In this document: positions 46,167 through 56,366 of the stretch, in pieces
How positions within the stretch are numbered: position 1 is the first letter of the stretch
Layout of the letters: every line of letters starts with the position of its first letter
Assembly (NCBI GenBank): GCA_963724975.1
Contig: CAVRXB010000002.1
Coordinates: forward strand, 186,001-250,000
DNA length: 64,000 bases
DNA from: CAIWHR01 sp963724975
GTDB taxonomy: Bacteria > Pseudomonadota > Gammaproteobacteria > Burkholderiales > Casimicrobiaceae
Direction of reading: 5' to 3'
The notes under the pieces: generated by a model
Database searches by the model: none
What the model was told of the DNA's origin: nothing
The model's input: only the letters and a program-made list of their open reading frames with translations
Translations under genes and position numbers: made by a program

Positions 46167-46170
<4 letters not shown>
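45103..46170 (-). CDS. dppF: Peptide ABC transporter ATPase (DppF-like)
   Basis: A cytoplasmic ATPase of 355 residues. Walker A is VVGESGCGKST, the Q-loop is MVFQNPYGSLNPRKKIG, the signature is FSGGQRQRIAIARAL, Walker B is ALVVADEPVSALD, and the H-loop lies in LFISHDLGVV. The C-terminal oligopeptide-transporter extension (VGCVFSTRCPHVIERC) is present. ATG 46170 overlaps the dppD stop (ATGA), which shows coupling. Confidence 0.94.
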
Positions 46171-47192
<1,022 letters not shown>

Positions 47193-47193
47193 A

Positions 47194-47809
47194 TCACTTT
47201 CCGGGGGTGAACTTGACGAGCTCGGAAGTCTGCAGCGTCGTGCCGGTCGCCGCCGGATTGTAGGGATTGTGGGTCTTCGTCTCGACTGTCTCCTTGGCGA
47301 TCCATTTGATCTCGGGGCAGTACCAGCGGACCCAGTTGCGCGTTTCGTTGTAGCTCTTGTTCGTCAGCGATGCCTGCGCTTCGACCCGGTAGCACTGAAA
47401 GGTACCGGCCGGCACCGTGATGGTCTCGAAGGCGACGACCTTTGCGCTTCCCCGTTCGTCGGTGCCCGGATTCGGGAATTTGCGCGCTACGGCCCATTCG
47501 CTTCCGATCTGCAGCGGATACTTCGCCAGCGCGCGCGCGCGTTCAGGCTTGCCTTCGGGCATGAAATTCATTGCTCCATCGTAGTCGACGATGTTGCCGT
47601 TACCCAAGCGCACTCGCAGTTGGTCCGGCGCCGGAATCTCGACGATTTCGCGCGACCAGGTCGCCCTTCTTGCCGTCTGCCGCGACGTCGCTGAAATTCC
47701 ACTTGTCGCCCACATCGAACTTTGGCCTTTCAGCGACCGGCTGGGCCTGCGCGAGCGTGGACAATCCGACACTCAGTCCGATGATCCCAAGTCTTGCCAT
47801 TGCGTTCAT
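47194..47809 (-). CDS. Small exported protein in the dpp operon, frameshifted
   Basis: An exported protein of ~204 codons between dppC and dppD. A signal peptide (MARLGIIGLSVGLSTLAQAQ) and FDVGDKWNFSDVAADGKKGD are in one frame; the rest (WSREIVEIPAPDQLRVRLGN, then VPAGTFQCYRVEAQAS and a tail ELVKFTPGK) is in another. One extra C at 47659/47660 explains the shift, and the length is one base over a multiple of three. The phrase TVPAGTFQCYRVE occurs in several beta-sandwich exported proteins of unknown function. GGGAGCGG precedes the ATG. No gene of this kind belongs to standard dpp operons. Confidence 0.65.
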
Positions 47810-47833
47810 TGTCCGCTCCCCTTCCCGAGTTGA

Positions 47834-48736
47834 TCATCGCTTGAGCTTCGGATCGAACGCGTCGCGCAGTCCGTCGCCCAGCAGGTTGAACGCGAGCACG
47901 GTGACCAGGATCATGATTCCCGGAAAAGTAACGACCCACCATGCGCGCAGCACGAATTCGCGCGCGTCGGCCAGCATCGTTCCCCATTCGGATGCCGGCG
48001 GCTGCGCACCGAGGCCGAGAAATCCCAGCGCCGCGGCATCGAGGATCGCGACCGATACGCCGAGCGAGGCTTGCACGATCAGCGGCGCGGCGCAGTTCGG
48101 CAGCACCTCGTTGAACATGAGCCGCAACAAACCGGCGCCATTGGCGCGCGCAGCGGTTACGTAGTCCTTTGAGGTCTCCGATATCACCGCTGCGCGCGTG
48201 ATGCGAACGTAATGCGGCAGCACGACCACAGCGACCGCCAGCATCGCGTTCATCATTCCGGGGCCCAGGATCGCGACGATCACGATGGCGAGCAAGAGGC
48301 TCGGCAGCGTCAGGATGATATCCATCAGCCGCATGATCGCGATTTCGGTCACGCCCCGCGCGAACCCGGCAATGAGGCCGAGCACGATGCCGACGACGAT
48401 CGACAAGGCGACGACGGCGATGCCGATCAGCAGCGAGAGCCGGGCACCGTAGATGAGCCGCGAGAGGATGTCGCGACCGATCGCATCGGTGCCAAGCAGG
48501 TAGGCGGTCGAACCGCCGGACTGCCAGACCGGCGGCCTCAGGAAAGCGTCGTTGTTGGTCAGGTCTGGAGGATAAGGCGCGAGAAAGTTGGCGAAGGCTG
48601 CCATCGACAATACCGCGATGACGATGACAAGTCCAAGCACCGCACCGTGGTTGCCGCTGAAGTAGCTCCAGAACTCGCGCAGCGGGCCGGGAGGAGCGGG
48701 CGGGGCGCCCGCGACGACAGTTGTTTCGGCCGTCAT
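47834..48736 (-). CDS. dppC: Peptide ABC transporter permease (DppC-like)
   Basis: An inner-membrane permease of 300 residues. It has the N-terminal segment FWSYFSGNHGAVLGLVIVIA, the pattern LLGTDAIGRDILSRLIYGAR and the EAA-type loop TSKDYVTAARANGAGLLRLMFNEVLPN that contacts the ATPases. The C-terminus is LAFNLLGDGLRDAFDPKLK. Its ATG overlaps the dppB stop. The 25-base gap after it leads to the frameshifted small gene. Confidence 0.94.
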   Translation of the reverse strand: MTAETTVVAGAPPAPPGPLREFWSYFSGNHGAVLGLVIVIAVLSMAAFANFLAPYPPDLTNNDAFLRPPVWQSGGSTAYLLGTDAIGRDILSRLIYGARLSLLIGIAVVALSIVVGIVLGLIAGFARGVTEIAIMRLMDIILTLPSLLLAIVIVAILGPGMMNAMLAVAVVVLPHYVRITRAAVISETSKDYVTAARANGAGLLRLMFNEVLPNCAAPLIVQASLGVSVAILDAAALGFLGLGAQPPASEWGTMLADAREFVLRAWWVVTFPGIMILVTVLAFNLLGDGLRDAFDPKLKR

Positions 48737-49743
48737 CGGGTCCGCCTTATGCGCGGGTTGATGATCCCGTACGCGACGTCAACCAGCAGATTGACCATCA
48801 TCACGACGCCGCCGAGCATCAGGAGGCCGCCCTGCAGCACCGGATAATCGCGACGGTTGATCGCCTCGATCAGCCACTTGCCCACCCCGGGCCACGAAAA
48901 GATCGTCTCGGTGAGGATCGCGCCGGTGAACAGCACGCCGACCTGCAGACCGATCACCGTGATGACCGGGATCAGTGCATTGCGAAACGCATGCAGGGCG
49001 ACAACGCGCAACTGCGACAGGCCTTTGGCCCGCGCAGTCCGGATGTAGTCCTCGCCCAGCACTTCGAGCATCGCCGAGCGCGTCATTCGCGCAATGATGG
49101 CGAGCGGATTGGTGCCGAGCACGATCATCGGCAGGATGAGATGCGACACCGCCGAGCCGAATGCGCCTTTCTCTCCCGACAGCAGCGCATCGATCATGAG
49201 GAATCCCGTCACCGGCTCGATGTAATACTTGACCGCGATGCGGCCTGATACGGGCGTCCAGCCGAGCTGCACCGAAAAGAGAAGGATCAGCAGGAGTCCC
49301 CACCAGAAGATGGGCATCGAGTAGCCGGTCAGCGAGACGCCCATCACGCCGTGGTCGAACACCGAGTTTCGGCGCACGGCCGCGATCATTCCGGCGGGAA
49401 TGCCGACGATGAGCGCAAAGATGATCGCGCAAAGAGCAAGCTCGATCGTGGCCGGAAACAGCGAAAAAAACTCGCTCAGCACCGGTTCCTGCGTGATCAT
49501 CGACTTGCCGAGATCGCCATGGAGCACGCGGCCGATGTAGATGCCGTATTGGACCAGCACCGGCCGGTCGAGCCCGTATTCCTTGAGCAGCGCCGCGTGC
49601 CGCGCCGAGTCGATGCCGCGTTCGCCGGCCATCGTTTCGATCGGATCCCCGGGAACCAGGCGGATCAGAAAAAACGCCAGCAGCGTCATCCCGATAAAGG
49701 TCGGAATGATGAGACTGAACCGGGTGAGGAGAAAGCGCAGCAT
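48733..49743 (-). CDS. dppB: Peptide ABC transporter permease (DppB-like)
   Basis: An inner-membrane permease of 336 residues, first gene of the left dpp operon. Typical DppB features: FLLTRFSLIIPTFIGMTLLAF, RLVPGDPIETMAG, GLDRPVLVQYGIYIGRVLHGDLG, and the EAA-type loop GEDYIRTARAKGLSQLRVVA. ATG 49743 is preferred because the first helix follows at once; 49800 would add 19 unlikely residues. The gene diverges from the second system across about 130 bases. Confidence 0.94.
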   Translation of the reverse strand: MLRFLLTRFSLIIPTFIGMTLLAFFLIRLVPGDPIETMAGERGIDSARHAALLKEYGLDRPVLVQYGIYIGRVLHGDLGKSMITQEPVLSEFFSLFPATIELALCAIIFALIVGIPAGMIAAVRRNSVFDHGVMGVSLTGYSMPIFWWGLLLILLFSVQLGWTPVSGRIAVKYYIEPVTGFLMIDALLSGEKGAFGSAVSHLILPMIVLGTNPLAIIARMTRSAMLEVLGEDYIRTARAKGLSQLRVVALHAFRNALIPVITVIGLQVGVLFTGAILTETIFSWPGVGKWLIEAINRRDYPVLQGGLLMLGGVVMMVNLLVDVAYGIINPRIRRTR

Positions 49744-49877
49744 GGCAGGCGCGGGCGTCGTATTGAACCACAAAAGCGTGCGGCCGAAAGCTGCCGACAT
49801 TGACGCTCCGAGGGGGTTTCGGCATCATCGGCGGCACCGTCGGCCTTCCACGGCGCGGTCGCTCGCAACCTGCCCAC

Positions 49878-50861
49878 GTGCTCGCCTTCATCCTGCGTCG
49901 CATCCTCCAGTCCATCGCGGTCATGGGGGTCGTGGCGTTGATTGCATTCGGGTTGTTCAATTTCACCGGCGACCCCGTGGTCTTCATGGTCGGCCAGGAC
50001 GCGACCGTCGAAGAAAAGGCAAAGTTGCGCGCCGAGTTGGGGCTCGACAAGCCGGCGGTGGTCCAATTCGCGCATTTCGTCGGCAACGCGATCGAGGGCG
50101 ATTTCGGCCGCTCGCTGCGCCAGGGGCGATCCGTGTCGACGCTGCTCAAGGAGCGCCTGCCCGCGACACTCGAGCTCGCCACCGCTGCCGCGCTGCTGGC
50201 GCTCGCTGTCGGCATTCCGCTCGGCGTGTATACCGCGTTGCGGCGCGACACGTGGCTGTCGCATTTCCTGCTCGCCGGATCGCTCGTCGGCGTCAGCCTG
50301 CCGACGTTCCTGATCGGCATCCTGCTGATTCTCGTGTTTGCCGTGCTGCTCGGATGGCTGCCGTCGTTCGGTCGCGGCGAGACGGTGGCGTTTGGCTGGT
50401 GGACCACCGGACTGTTGACGACGAGCGGGTTAAAAGCGCTCATCCTTCCCGCGATCACGCTGTCGCTTTTCCAGATGACGCTGGTGATGCGACTCGTGCG
50501 CTCGGAAATGCTCGAAGTGCTGCGTACCGATTACATCAAGTTCGCGCGGGCACGCGGGCTCACCGATCGGGCGATTCATTTCGGACATGCGCTTCGCAAT
50601 ACGCTGGTGCCGGTGATCACCATTGCCGGCCTCCAGCTCGGCGGCATCATCGCGTTCGCGATCGTGACGGAGCAGGTGTTCCAGTGGCCGGGGATGGGCC
50701 TCTTGCTGATCCAGGCGATCAATTTCGCCGACATTCCGGTGATGGCGGCGTATCTTTGCCTCATCGCCTTCGTCTTTGTCGTGTTGAACCTGACGGTCGA
50801 TTTGCTTTATTACGCCGTCGACCCGCGGTTGCGCACCGAGCGCCTCGCGGCCGCCCAGTGA
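49878..50861 (+). CDS. Second peptide ABC permease (DppB-like)
   Basis: A DppB/OppB-type membrane permease of 327 residues starting a divergent plus-strand operon. Features: ILRRILQSIAVMGVVALIAF, NFTGDPVVFMVGQDAT, GDFGRSLRQGRSV and the EAA-type loop RTDYIKFARARGLTDRAI. It is related to, but clearly different from, the DppB at 48733-49743, so this is not a recent duplication. GTG 49878 gives the usual start just before the first helix; a TTG at 49800 is an alternative. No binding protein is encoded in this operon. Confidence 0.9.
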   Translation: MLAFILRRILQSIAVMGVVALIAFGLFNFTGDPVVFMVGQDATVEEKAKLRAELGLDKPAVVQFAHFVGNAIEGDFGRSLRQGRSVSTLLKERLPATLELATAAALLALAVGIPLGVYTALRRDTWLSHFLLAGSLVGVSLPTFLIGILLILVFAVLLGWLPSFGRGETVAFGWWTTGLLTTSGLKALILPAITLSLFQMTLVMRLVRSEMLEVLRTDYIKFARARGLTDRAIHFGHALRNTLVPVITIAGLQLGGIIAFAIVTEQVFQWPGMGLLLIQAINFADIPVMAAYLCLIAFVFVVLNLTVDLLYYAVDPRLRTERLAAAQ

Positions 50862-50879
50862 TACCCACCTAGCGCCGGA

Positions 50880-52070
50880 ATGTCCAATCCCGTCGAGCGC
50901 ATTCGCGAATGGCACGCCGATTTCACGTCGGTGCGGCGCGACCTGCACATGCATCCGGAGCTCGGCTTCGAGGAGCATCGCACGGCAAAGATCGTGTGCG
51001 ACCGACTGGCCGCACTCGGCATCGAGCATCATCCGGGCATCGGCCGAACCGGTGTCGTCGCGGTCATTCGCGGGCGCACTCACCAAAGCGGTCGCTCGGT
51101 CGGGCTACGCGCCGACATGGATGCGCTGCCCATGCTCGAGGAGAACGTGTTCGCGCATAAGTCGCGTTACGACGGGCGCATGCATGGCTGCGGTCACGAC
51201 GGCCACACGACAATGCTGCTCGCTGCCGCGCGCTACCTTCACGAGACGCGAAATTTCGACGGTACCGCATACCTCATTTTCCAGCCAGGTGAAGAAGGGT
51301 ATGCGGGCGCGAAGGAAATGATTGCCGACGGTTTATTCGAGCGCTTTCCCGCCGAGCAGGTCTACGCGTTGCACAACTGGCCTGGGCTCCCGCCAGGACG
51401 GATCGGCATCACGCCGGGGCCGGCGATGGCGGCCGCCGACCGCTTCGAGATCACCATAGACGGCAAGGGCGGCCATGGCGCGCATCCGCACGCGGCGATC
51501 GATCCGGTGTTAGTCGCCGGGCACATCATCACGGCCGCGCAATCGATCGTGAGCCGAAACGTGAGTCCGATCGACACCGCGGTCGTTAGCATCTGCGCGA
51601 TGCAGGCGGGCAATCCAGGCGCGATGAGCGTGATCCCCTCGCACGCGAAGCTCGTCGGCACGGCGCGCACGTTTCGCAAGGCAACGCAGGACATGCTCGA
51701 GCGGCGGCTCGGAGAACTCGTTCCCGCGATTGCGGCCGCGCTGGGCGCGCACGCGACGCTCAAATACGAACGTGTCTATCCCGCGACGATCAACCACGAT
51801 CGCGAATCGGCATTCGCCGCGGACGTTGCCGAAGCGCTCGTCGGCAAGGACAACGTGGTGCGCAATCTCGATCCGTCGATGGGATCGGAGGACTTTTCGT
51901 TCATGCTGCAAGCCAAACCCGGAGCCTTTGCACGGCTGGGACAAGGCGGCGCCGACGGCGGGTGCTTCCTGCACAACAGTACGTACGATTTCAACGACGA
52001 TGTCATTCCACTCGGCGCCGGCTATCTTGCCTCGCTCGCTGAACGCGCGATGCCGCTTTCGTCGCGTTGA
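50880..52070 (+). CDS. M20-family amidohydrolase (hippurate hydrolase-like)
   Basis: A cytoplasmic metallohydrolase of 396 residues that probably removes acyl groups from N-acyl amino acids or cleaves small amides. M20D features: RRDLHMHPELGFEEH, LRADMDALPM, the metal-binding MHGCGHDGHTTMLLAAA (Cys and two His), IFQPGEEGYAGAKEMI and the dimerisation-loop GKGGHGAHPHAAIDP. Late SMGSEDFSFML supplies a final metal ligand region. It lies 18 bases after the permease gene and 6 bases before the M14-like gene, so it belongs to the transport operon. Confidence 0.92.
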   Translation: MSNPVERIREWHADFTSVRRDLHMHPELGFEEHRTAKIVCDRLAALGIEHHPGIGRTGVVAVIRGRTHQSGRSVGLRADMDALPMLEENVFAHKSRYDGRMHGCGHDGHTTMLLAAARYLHETRNFDGTAYLIFQPGEEGYAGAKEMIADGLFERFPAEQVYALHNWPGLPPGRIGITPGPAMAAADRFEITIDGKGGHGAHPHAAIDPVLVAGHIITAAQSIVSRNVSPIDTAVVSICAMQAGNPGAMSVIPSHAKLVGTARTFRKATQDMLERRLGELVPAIAAALGAHATLKYERVYPATINHDRESAFAADVAEALVGKDNVVRNLDPSMGSEDFSFMLQAKPGAFARLGQGGADGGCFLHNSTYDFNDDVIPLGAGYLASLAERAMPLSSR

Positions 52071-52076
52071 TCGACA

Positions 52077-53168
52077 ATGAACGCCGTCGCGCATTTCTCG
52101 CAGAGTTATGCCGAGGCGCGCGAGCGTTTCTTTGCGGCAGCGGCCGCACGCAGGCTTGCTGTCGAGTCGCACGTTTTGCCAGGACACGCCGGCATCGCCG
52201 GCGAGGCGCTCGCGATGGATGTTGTGCTGGCCGGCGATTCCGCCGCGGCCGGCCTGCTGATCCTGTGGTCCGCGACGCACGGTATCGAGGGCTACTGTGG
52301 CTCGGGGTGCCAGACCGCTTATCTGCATGACGATGCGTTCATGCGCAAGATGGACGAGACGCGCACGGCGGTGCTGTTCGTGCATGCGCTCAATCCGTAC
52401 GGATTCTCGTATGGCCGGCGCGTCAACGAAGACAATGCGGACCTCAATCGCAACTTTCGCGATTTCTCGTCGCCACCGCCTGCCAACGAGGCCTACGCGG
52501 AGATCCATGCATTGCTGCTGCCGTCCCAATGGCCGCCGTCTGCTGAAAGCGAAGGCCGGCTCGGCGCGTGGGTCGCCGCACACGGCGAGCGCGCCTATCA
52601 GGCGGCGGTCAGCGGGGGCCAATATGCGTTCCCAGACGGCCTCTTTTACGGTGGCGCGCGCCCGTCGTGGAGCAATCGCACATTGCGTTCGGTGCTGCGC
52701 CACCATGCGGCCGGACGGCGCGCGCTTGGAATTATCGATTTCCATACGGGCCTCGGTCCCAGCGGACATGCCGAGAAGATCTACAACGGGCGTCCGGTCA
52801 GCGCCGATATCGAGCGCGCGCGCGACTGGTGGGGCGCCGAGGTGACATCGTTCCTCGACGGATCGTCGTCGTCGGCGCCGCTCGTCGGAATCAACGGCAA
52901 TGCCGTGTACGACGAATGCCCCGGCGTCGCCTGCGCGGCGATCGCCCTGGAATACGGGACCCTCCCGCTCCGCGAAACGCTCGACGCATTGCGCGCCGAG
53001 CAATGGCTGCACAATCACCCCGCGGCGCCGGCGGAGCTTGCCGCGGCGATCCGCCGGCAGTTTCGCGCTGCTTTCTACGTCGAGACCGACGAATGGAAAA
53101 CGCAAGTCTATGAGCAGGCTCTCGACACTGCGCTGACGGCGCTGTCGCGGCTTTCGTCTCTGCGATGA
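52077..53168 (+). CDS. DUF2817 / M14-like peptidase
   Basis: A protein of 363 residues of the DUF2817 family, which has the carboxypeptidase fold. Likely metal and substrate residues: WSATHGIEGYCGSG (His and Glu like the M14 H-x2-E), NPYGFSYGRRVNEDNADLNR (substrate-binding Arg/Asn) and IIDFHTGLGPSG (third zinc ligand His). There is no signal peptide. Its gene overlaps the next permease start (53165), so it is tightly coupled to the transporter, and a role in cleaving imported peptides is likely. Confidence 0.85.
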   Translation: MNAVAHFSQSYAEARERFFAAAAARRLAVESHVLPGHAGIAGEALAMDVVLAGDSAAAGLLILWSATHGIEGYCGSGCQTAYLHDDAFMRKMDETRTAVLFVHALNPYGFSYGRRVNEDNADLNRNFRDFSSPPPANEAYAEIHALLLPSQWPPSAESEGRLGAWVAAHGERAYQAAVSGGQYAFPDGLFYGGARPSWSNRTLRSVLRHHAAGRRALGIIDFHTGLGPSGHAEKIYNGRPVSADIERARDWWGAEVTSFLDGSSSSAPLVGINGNAVYDECPGVACAAIALEYGTLPLRETLDALRAEQWLHNHPAAPAELAAAIRRQFRAAFYVETDEWKTQVYEQALDTALTALSRLSSLR

Positions 53169-54118
53169 ACGATTCGGCTCCCGCCAATTTTGCTCCGCCA
53201 TCGATCGGCGAACGGGTGACCATCGCGTGGAACGGCGATATCGCCTGGAGCTTTCGTCACAGTCCCGTGGCGATCGTTTCGGCCATCGTGCTCGCAATCT
53301 GCCTTATTGCCGCAGTGTTTGCGCCATGGGTCGCGCCGCACAACCCGTTCGACCTACGGACGCTCAATCTGCTCGATTCTCTCGCGCCACCTGCATGGCT
53401 CCCCGGAGCGAAGGCAGGTTACCCGTTGGGGACCGATGACCAGGGTCGCGACGTGCTCTCGGCGATCATGTTCGGTGCCCGCATCTCGCTTCTGGTCGGG
53501 CTGCTGTCCGTCGCGCTCGCGATCGTGCTCGGCGTCGCGCTGGGTCTTATCGCCGGTTACGTCGGCGGCAAGGTGGACGCCTTCATCATGCGCGTCGCCG
53601 ACGTCCAGCTCTCGTTCCCGGCGATCCTGATCGCGCTGCTGATCGACGGCGTCGCCCGCGCGGTGCTGCCGCGGGACGCCCATGCCGACGTTGCACTCTT
53701 CGTTCTGGTGTTCGCGATAGGCGCGGCAAATTGGGTGCAGTACGCGCGAACGGTTCGCGGCTCGACGATGGTCGAGAAAAACCGCGAATACGTTCAGGCT
53801 GCACGGGTGATCGGAATTCCGCCACTCGGGATCATGCGCCGCCATCTGCTGCCGAATGTACTGGGCCCGGTGTTGGTGCTGGGGACGATCAACATCGCGA
53901 CTGCGATCGTTACCGAGGCGACCTTGTCGTTTCTCGGCGTGGGCGTGCCGCCGACGCAACCCTCGCTTGGCACGCTGATCCGGGTCGGCAACGATTTCCT
54001 GTTCTCGGGCGAATGGTGGATCACGATATTTCCCGGTGCCGCGCTGGTGATCATGGTGCTCGCGATCAATCTCCTGGGCGATTGGTTGCGCGATGCGCTC
54101 AATCCGAAGTTGCGGTGA
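53165..54118 (+). CDS. Second peptide ABC permease (DppC-like)
   Basis: A DppC-type membrane permease of 317 residues. Features: SFRHSPVAIVSAIVLAICL, PLGTDDQGRDVLSAIMFGAR and the EAA-type loop NREYVQAARVIGIPPLGIMR, ending INLLGDWLRDALNPKLR. ATG 53165 overlaps the end of the DUF2817 gene. The companion DppB-like gene is separated from it by two hydrolase genes, an unusual order. Confidence 0.93.
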   Translation: MNDSAPANFAPPSIGERVTIAWNGDIAWSFRHSPVAIVSAIVLAICLIAAVFAPWVAPHNPFDLRTLNLLDSLAPPAWLPGAKAGYPLGTDDQGRDVLSAIMFGARISLLVGLLSVALAIVLGVALGLIAGYVGGKVDAFIMRVADVQLSFPAILIALLIDGVARAVLPRDAHADVALFVLVFAIGAANWVQYARTVRGSTMVEKNREYVQAARVIGIPPLGIMRRHLLPNVLGPVLVLGTINIATAIVTEATLSFLGVGVPPTQPSLGTLIRVGNDFLFSGEWWITIFPGAALVIMVLAINLLGDWLRDALNPKLR

Positions 54119-54130
54119 CGCCGATAACGC

Positions 54131-55138
54131 ATGGCGCTGACCAATCCTCTGCTGGAACCCTTGCTGGAGGTCATCGATCTTTGCGTCGAGTTTCCGTTGC
54201 GCCAGGGCACACTCCGTGCCGTGAACGGGATCTCGCTCACGATTGCGCCGGGCGAGGTGCTGGGCGTGGTCGGCGAATCCGGCGCCGGAAAATCTGTGAC
54301 AGGCAGCGCGGTGATAGGTCTCATCGATCCACCCGGACACATTGCCGGCGGCGAGATCCGTCTCGGGGGACGCCGCATCGACAATCTGCCGTATGAAACG
54401 ATGCGCAAGATCCGCGGACGCGAAATCGGCGCCGTATTCCAGGATCCGCTAACCTCGCTCAACCCGCTCTATACGATCGGACGCCAGCTCGTCGAAACGA
54501 TCAGAACGCATCTGCCGCTGTCGGCAGCAGAAGCGCAGGCGCGCGCGATCAGCCTGCTCGAGGAAGTGGGGATTCCCGCCCCGGCGCGCCGGATCGATCA
54601 CTATCCCCACCAATTCTCCGGCGGGATGCGCCAGCGTGTCGTGATTGCGCTCGCCCTCGCGGCCAAGCCTCGACTCATCATCGCCGATGAACCGACCACG
54701 GCGCTCGACGTCTCGATTCAGGCGCAGATCATTCAGCTCCTGAAGCGGCTGTGCCGCGACCACGGCACCGCCGTCATGCTGGTCACGCACGATATGGGCG
54801 TGATCGCCGAGACCGCAGACCGGGTCGCCGTGATGTACGCCGGCCGTATTGTGGAGGTCGGTCCGGTCGACGACGTGATCCATCGTCCCGCGCATCCGTA
54901 TACCGTGGGATTAATGGGTTCGATCCCGTCGATCGTCGATGAACGCGTGCACCTGGCTCAGATCGACGGGACGATGCCGCGTCTCGATGCCGTCCCGGGC
55001 GGATGCGCGTTCCATCCGCGCTGTCCGCGGGCGATCGAACGGTGCCGGCACGAGCTGCCGACCCTCGATGCGGTGCGGGCAACGCATGCCGCCTGCTGGC
55101 GACCGTACATTCACGTGGTCGAGCCCGCGGATGGCTGA
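54131..55138 (+). CDS. Second peptide ABC ATPase (DppD-like)
   Basis: A 335-residue ATPase. Walker A is VVGESGAGKSV, the Q-loop AVFQDPLTSLNPLYTIG, the signature FSGGMRQRVVIALAL, Walker B RLIIADEPTTALD and the H-loop MLVTHDMGV. The C-terminal extension CAFHPRCPRAIERC is present. Its stop overlaps the next gene by eight bases. Confidence 0.94.
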   Translation: MALTNPLLEPLLEVIDLCVEFPLRQGTLRAVNGISLTIAPGEVLGVVGESGAGKSVTGSAVIGLIDPPGHIAGGEIRLGGRRIDNLPYETMRKIRGREIGAVFQDPLTSLNPLYTIGRQLVETIRTHLPLSAAEAQARAISLLEEVGIPAPARRIDHYPHQFSGGMRQRVVIALALAAKPRLIIADEPTTALDVSIQAQIIQLLKRLCRDHGTAVMLVTHDMGVIAETADRVAVMYAGRIVEVGPVDDVIHRPAHPYTVGLMGSIPSIVDERVHLAQIDGTMPRLDAVPGGCAFHPRCPRAIERCRHELPTLDAVRATHAACWRPYIHVVEPADG

Positions 55139-56231
55139 ACCGCTGCTGACGCTCCACGACGTCGCGCGCACGTTCGACGTGTCGCCGCCATGGCTCGACC
55201 GCGTGCTCGAACGCAAGCCGCGCGCGCTGCTGAAAGCCGTCGATGGCGTAAGCCTGTCCATTGCCAAAGGCGAAACGCTGGGGTTGGTCGGCGAGTCAGG
55301 CTGTGGCAAATCCACGGTGGCGCGGATCATCGTCGGCCTCTACGCGCCAACGCGAGGAACCGTGATGTTCGACGGCACCGTGCTGGCGGGTGAGGGTGCC
55401 ACTGCGGCGGGCGGGGCGCGCCAGCGCACGGCGCGCCGCGGCATGCAAATGATCTTCCAGGATCCCTACGCGAGCCTCAATTTGCGCTGGCGTGTCGCCG
55501 ACATCGTGGCCGAGCCGATCCTTGCGCAGGAACCCGAGGTTTCCAAGGCAGATCGGATGGAACGCGTGTCGTCGCTGCTGGCGCAAGTAGGACTCGCCGC
55601 CGCGGATGGCGCCAAGTACCCGCACCAGTTTTCAGGGGGACAGCGGCAGCGAATCTCCATAGCACGCGCACTGTCTACGCAGCCGCGCTTTCTCGTGTGT
55701 GACGAGCCGACCTCCGCGCTCGACGTCTCCGTGCAGGCGCAGGTGCTGAACCTGATGCGCGATCTGCAGCGCAAGATGGGGCTTACCTATCTCTTCATTT
55801 CGCACAACCTCGCGGTCGTCCATCACATCGCCGACCGGGTCGGCGTCATGTATCTCGGGCGCATCGTCGAGCTCGCAGCGACGCGGCAGCTTTTCGGCAA
55901 TCCGCGGCATCCGTACACACGAATGCTGCTGGCCGCCGTGCCCGATCTGGCGATGACCGGGACGTCGCGCACCGCAGTCGCAGGAGAAGTGCCGAATCCG
56001 CTCGACCCGCCGCGCGGATGCGCGTTTCATCCGCGCTGCCCGTACGCCAATGAACGTTGCCGCCGGGAACGCCCGGAGCTTCTGCCGACGCTGGATGCCG
56101 GCCTGGCCGCGTGCCACGCCGTCGAGGAAGCAAGGATTGATCTGGCGGTGTTGCCGGTCGCGCGTGTGGCGGCGGCAACCGGCACCGATGCTCGCCACCG
56201 ATCACGGGACACGCGCACGGATCGGCTATAA
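55131..56231 (+). CDS. Second peptide ABC ATPase (DppF-like)
   Basis: A 366-residue ATPase, last gene of the right transport operon. Walker A is LVGESGCGKST, the Q-loop MIFQDPYASLNLRWRV, the signature FSGGQRQRISIARAL, Walker B RFLVCDEPTSALD and the H-loop LFISHNLAVV. The C-terminal extension CAFHPRCPYANERC is followed by a longer tail than usual. ATG 55131 is internal to the end of the DppD-like gene. No binding-protein gene follows: smc is next. Confidence 0.93.
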   Translation: MAEPLLTLHDVARTFDVSPPWLDRVLERKPRALLKAVDGVSLSIAKGETLGLVGESGCGKSTVARIIVGLYAPTRGTVMFDGTVLAGEGATAAGGARQRTARRGMQMIFQDPYASLNLRWRVADIVAEPILAQEPEVSKADRMERVSSLLAQVGLAAADGAKYPHQFSGGQRQRISIARALSTQPRFLVCDEPTSALDVSVQAQVLNLMRDLQRKMGLTYLFISHNLAVVHHIADRVGVMYLGRIVELAATRQLFGNPRHPYTRMLLAAVPDLAMTGTSRTAVAGEVPNPLDPPRGCAFHPRCPYANERCRRERPELLPTLDAGLAACHAVEEARIDLAVLPVARVAAATGTDARHRSRDTRTDRL

Positions 56232-56232
56232 T
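56227..56232 (+). promoter_or_regulatory. Candidate -10 element upstream of smc
   Basis: A perfect TATAAT overlaps the stop codon of the last transport gene and lies 135 bases before the smc start. No good -35 is visible at 16 to 18 bases, so only the -10 is supported. Confidence 0.4.
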
Positions 56233-56366
56233 TCAGGCTTTCGCGGATGGTGCGGAGCGTGCCGGCCAAGCACCACCGGCCGCGCAAGGCGAATGCGCCC
56301 GGGTTTGCCGGCGTATTCCCTTGGGTATTCCCAGCGTCCGCCCGTCATCCGTCTTCAAGTTTCCAA

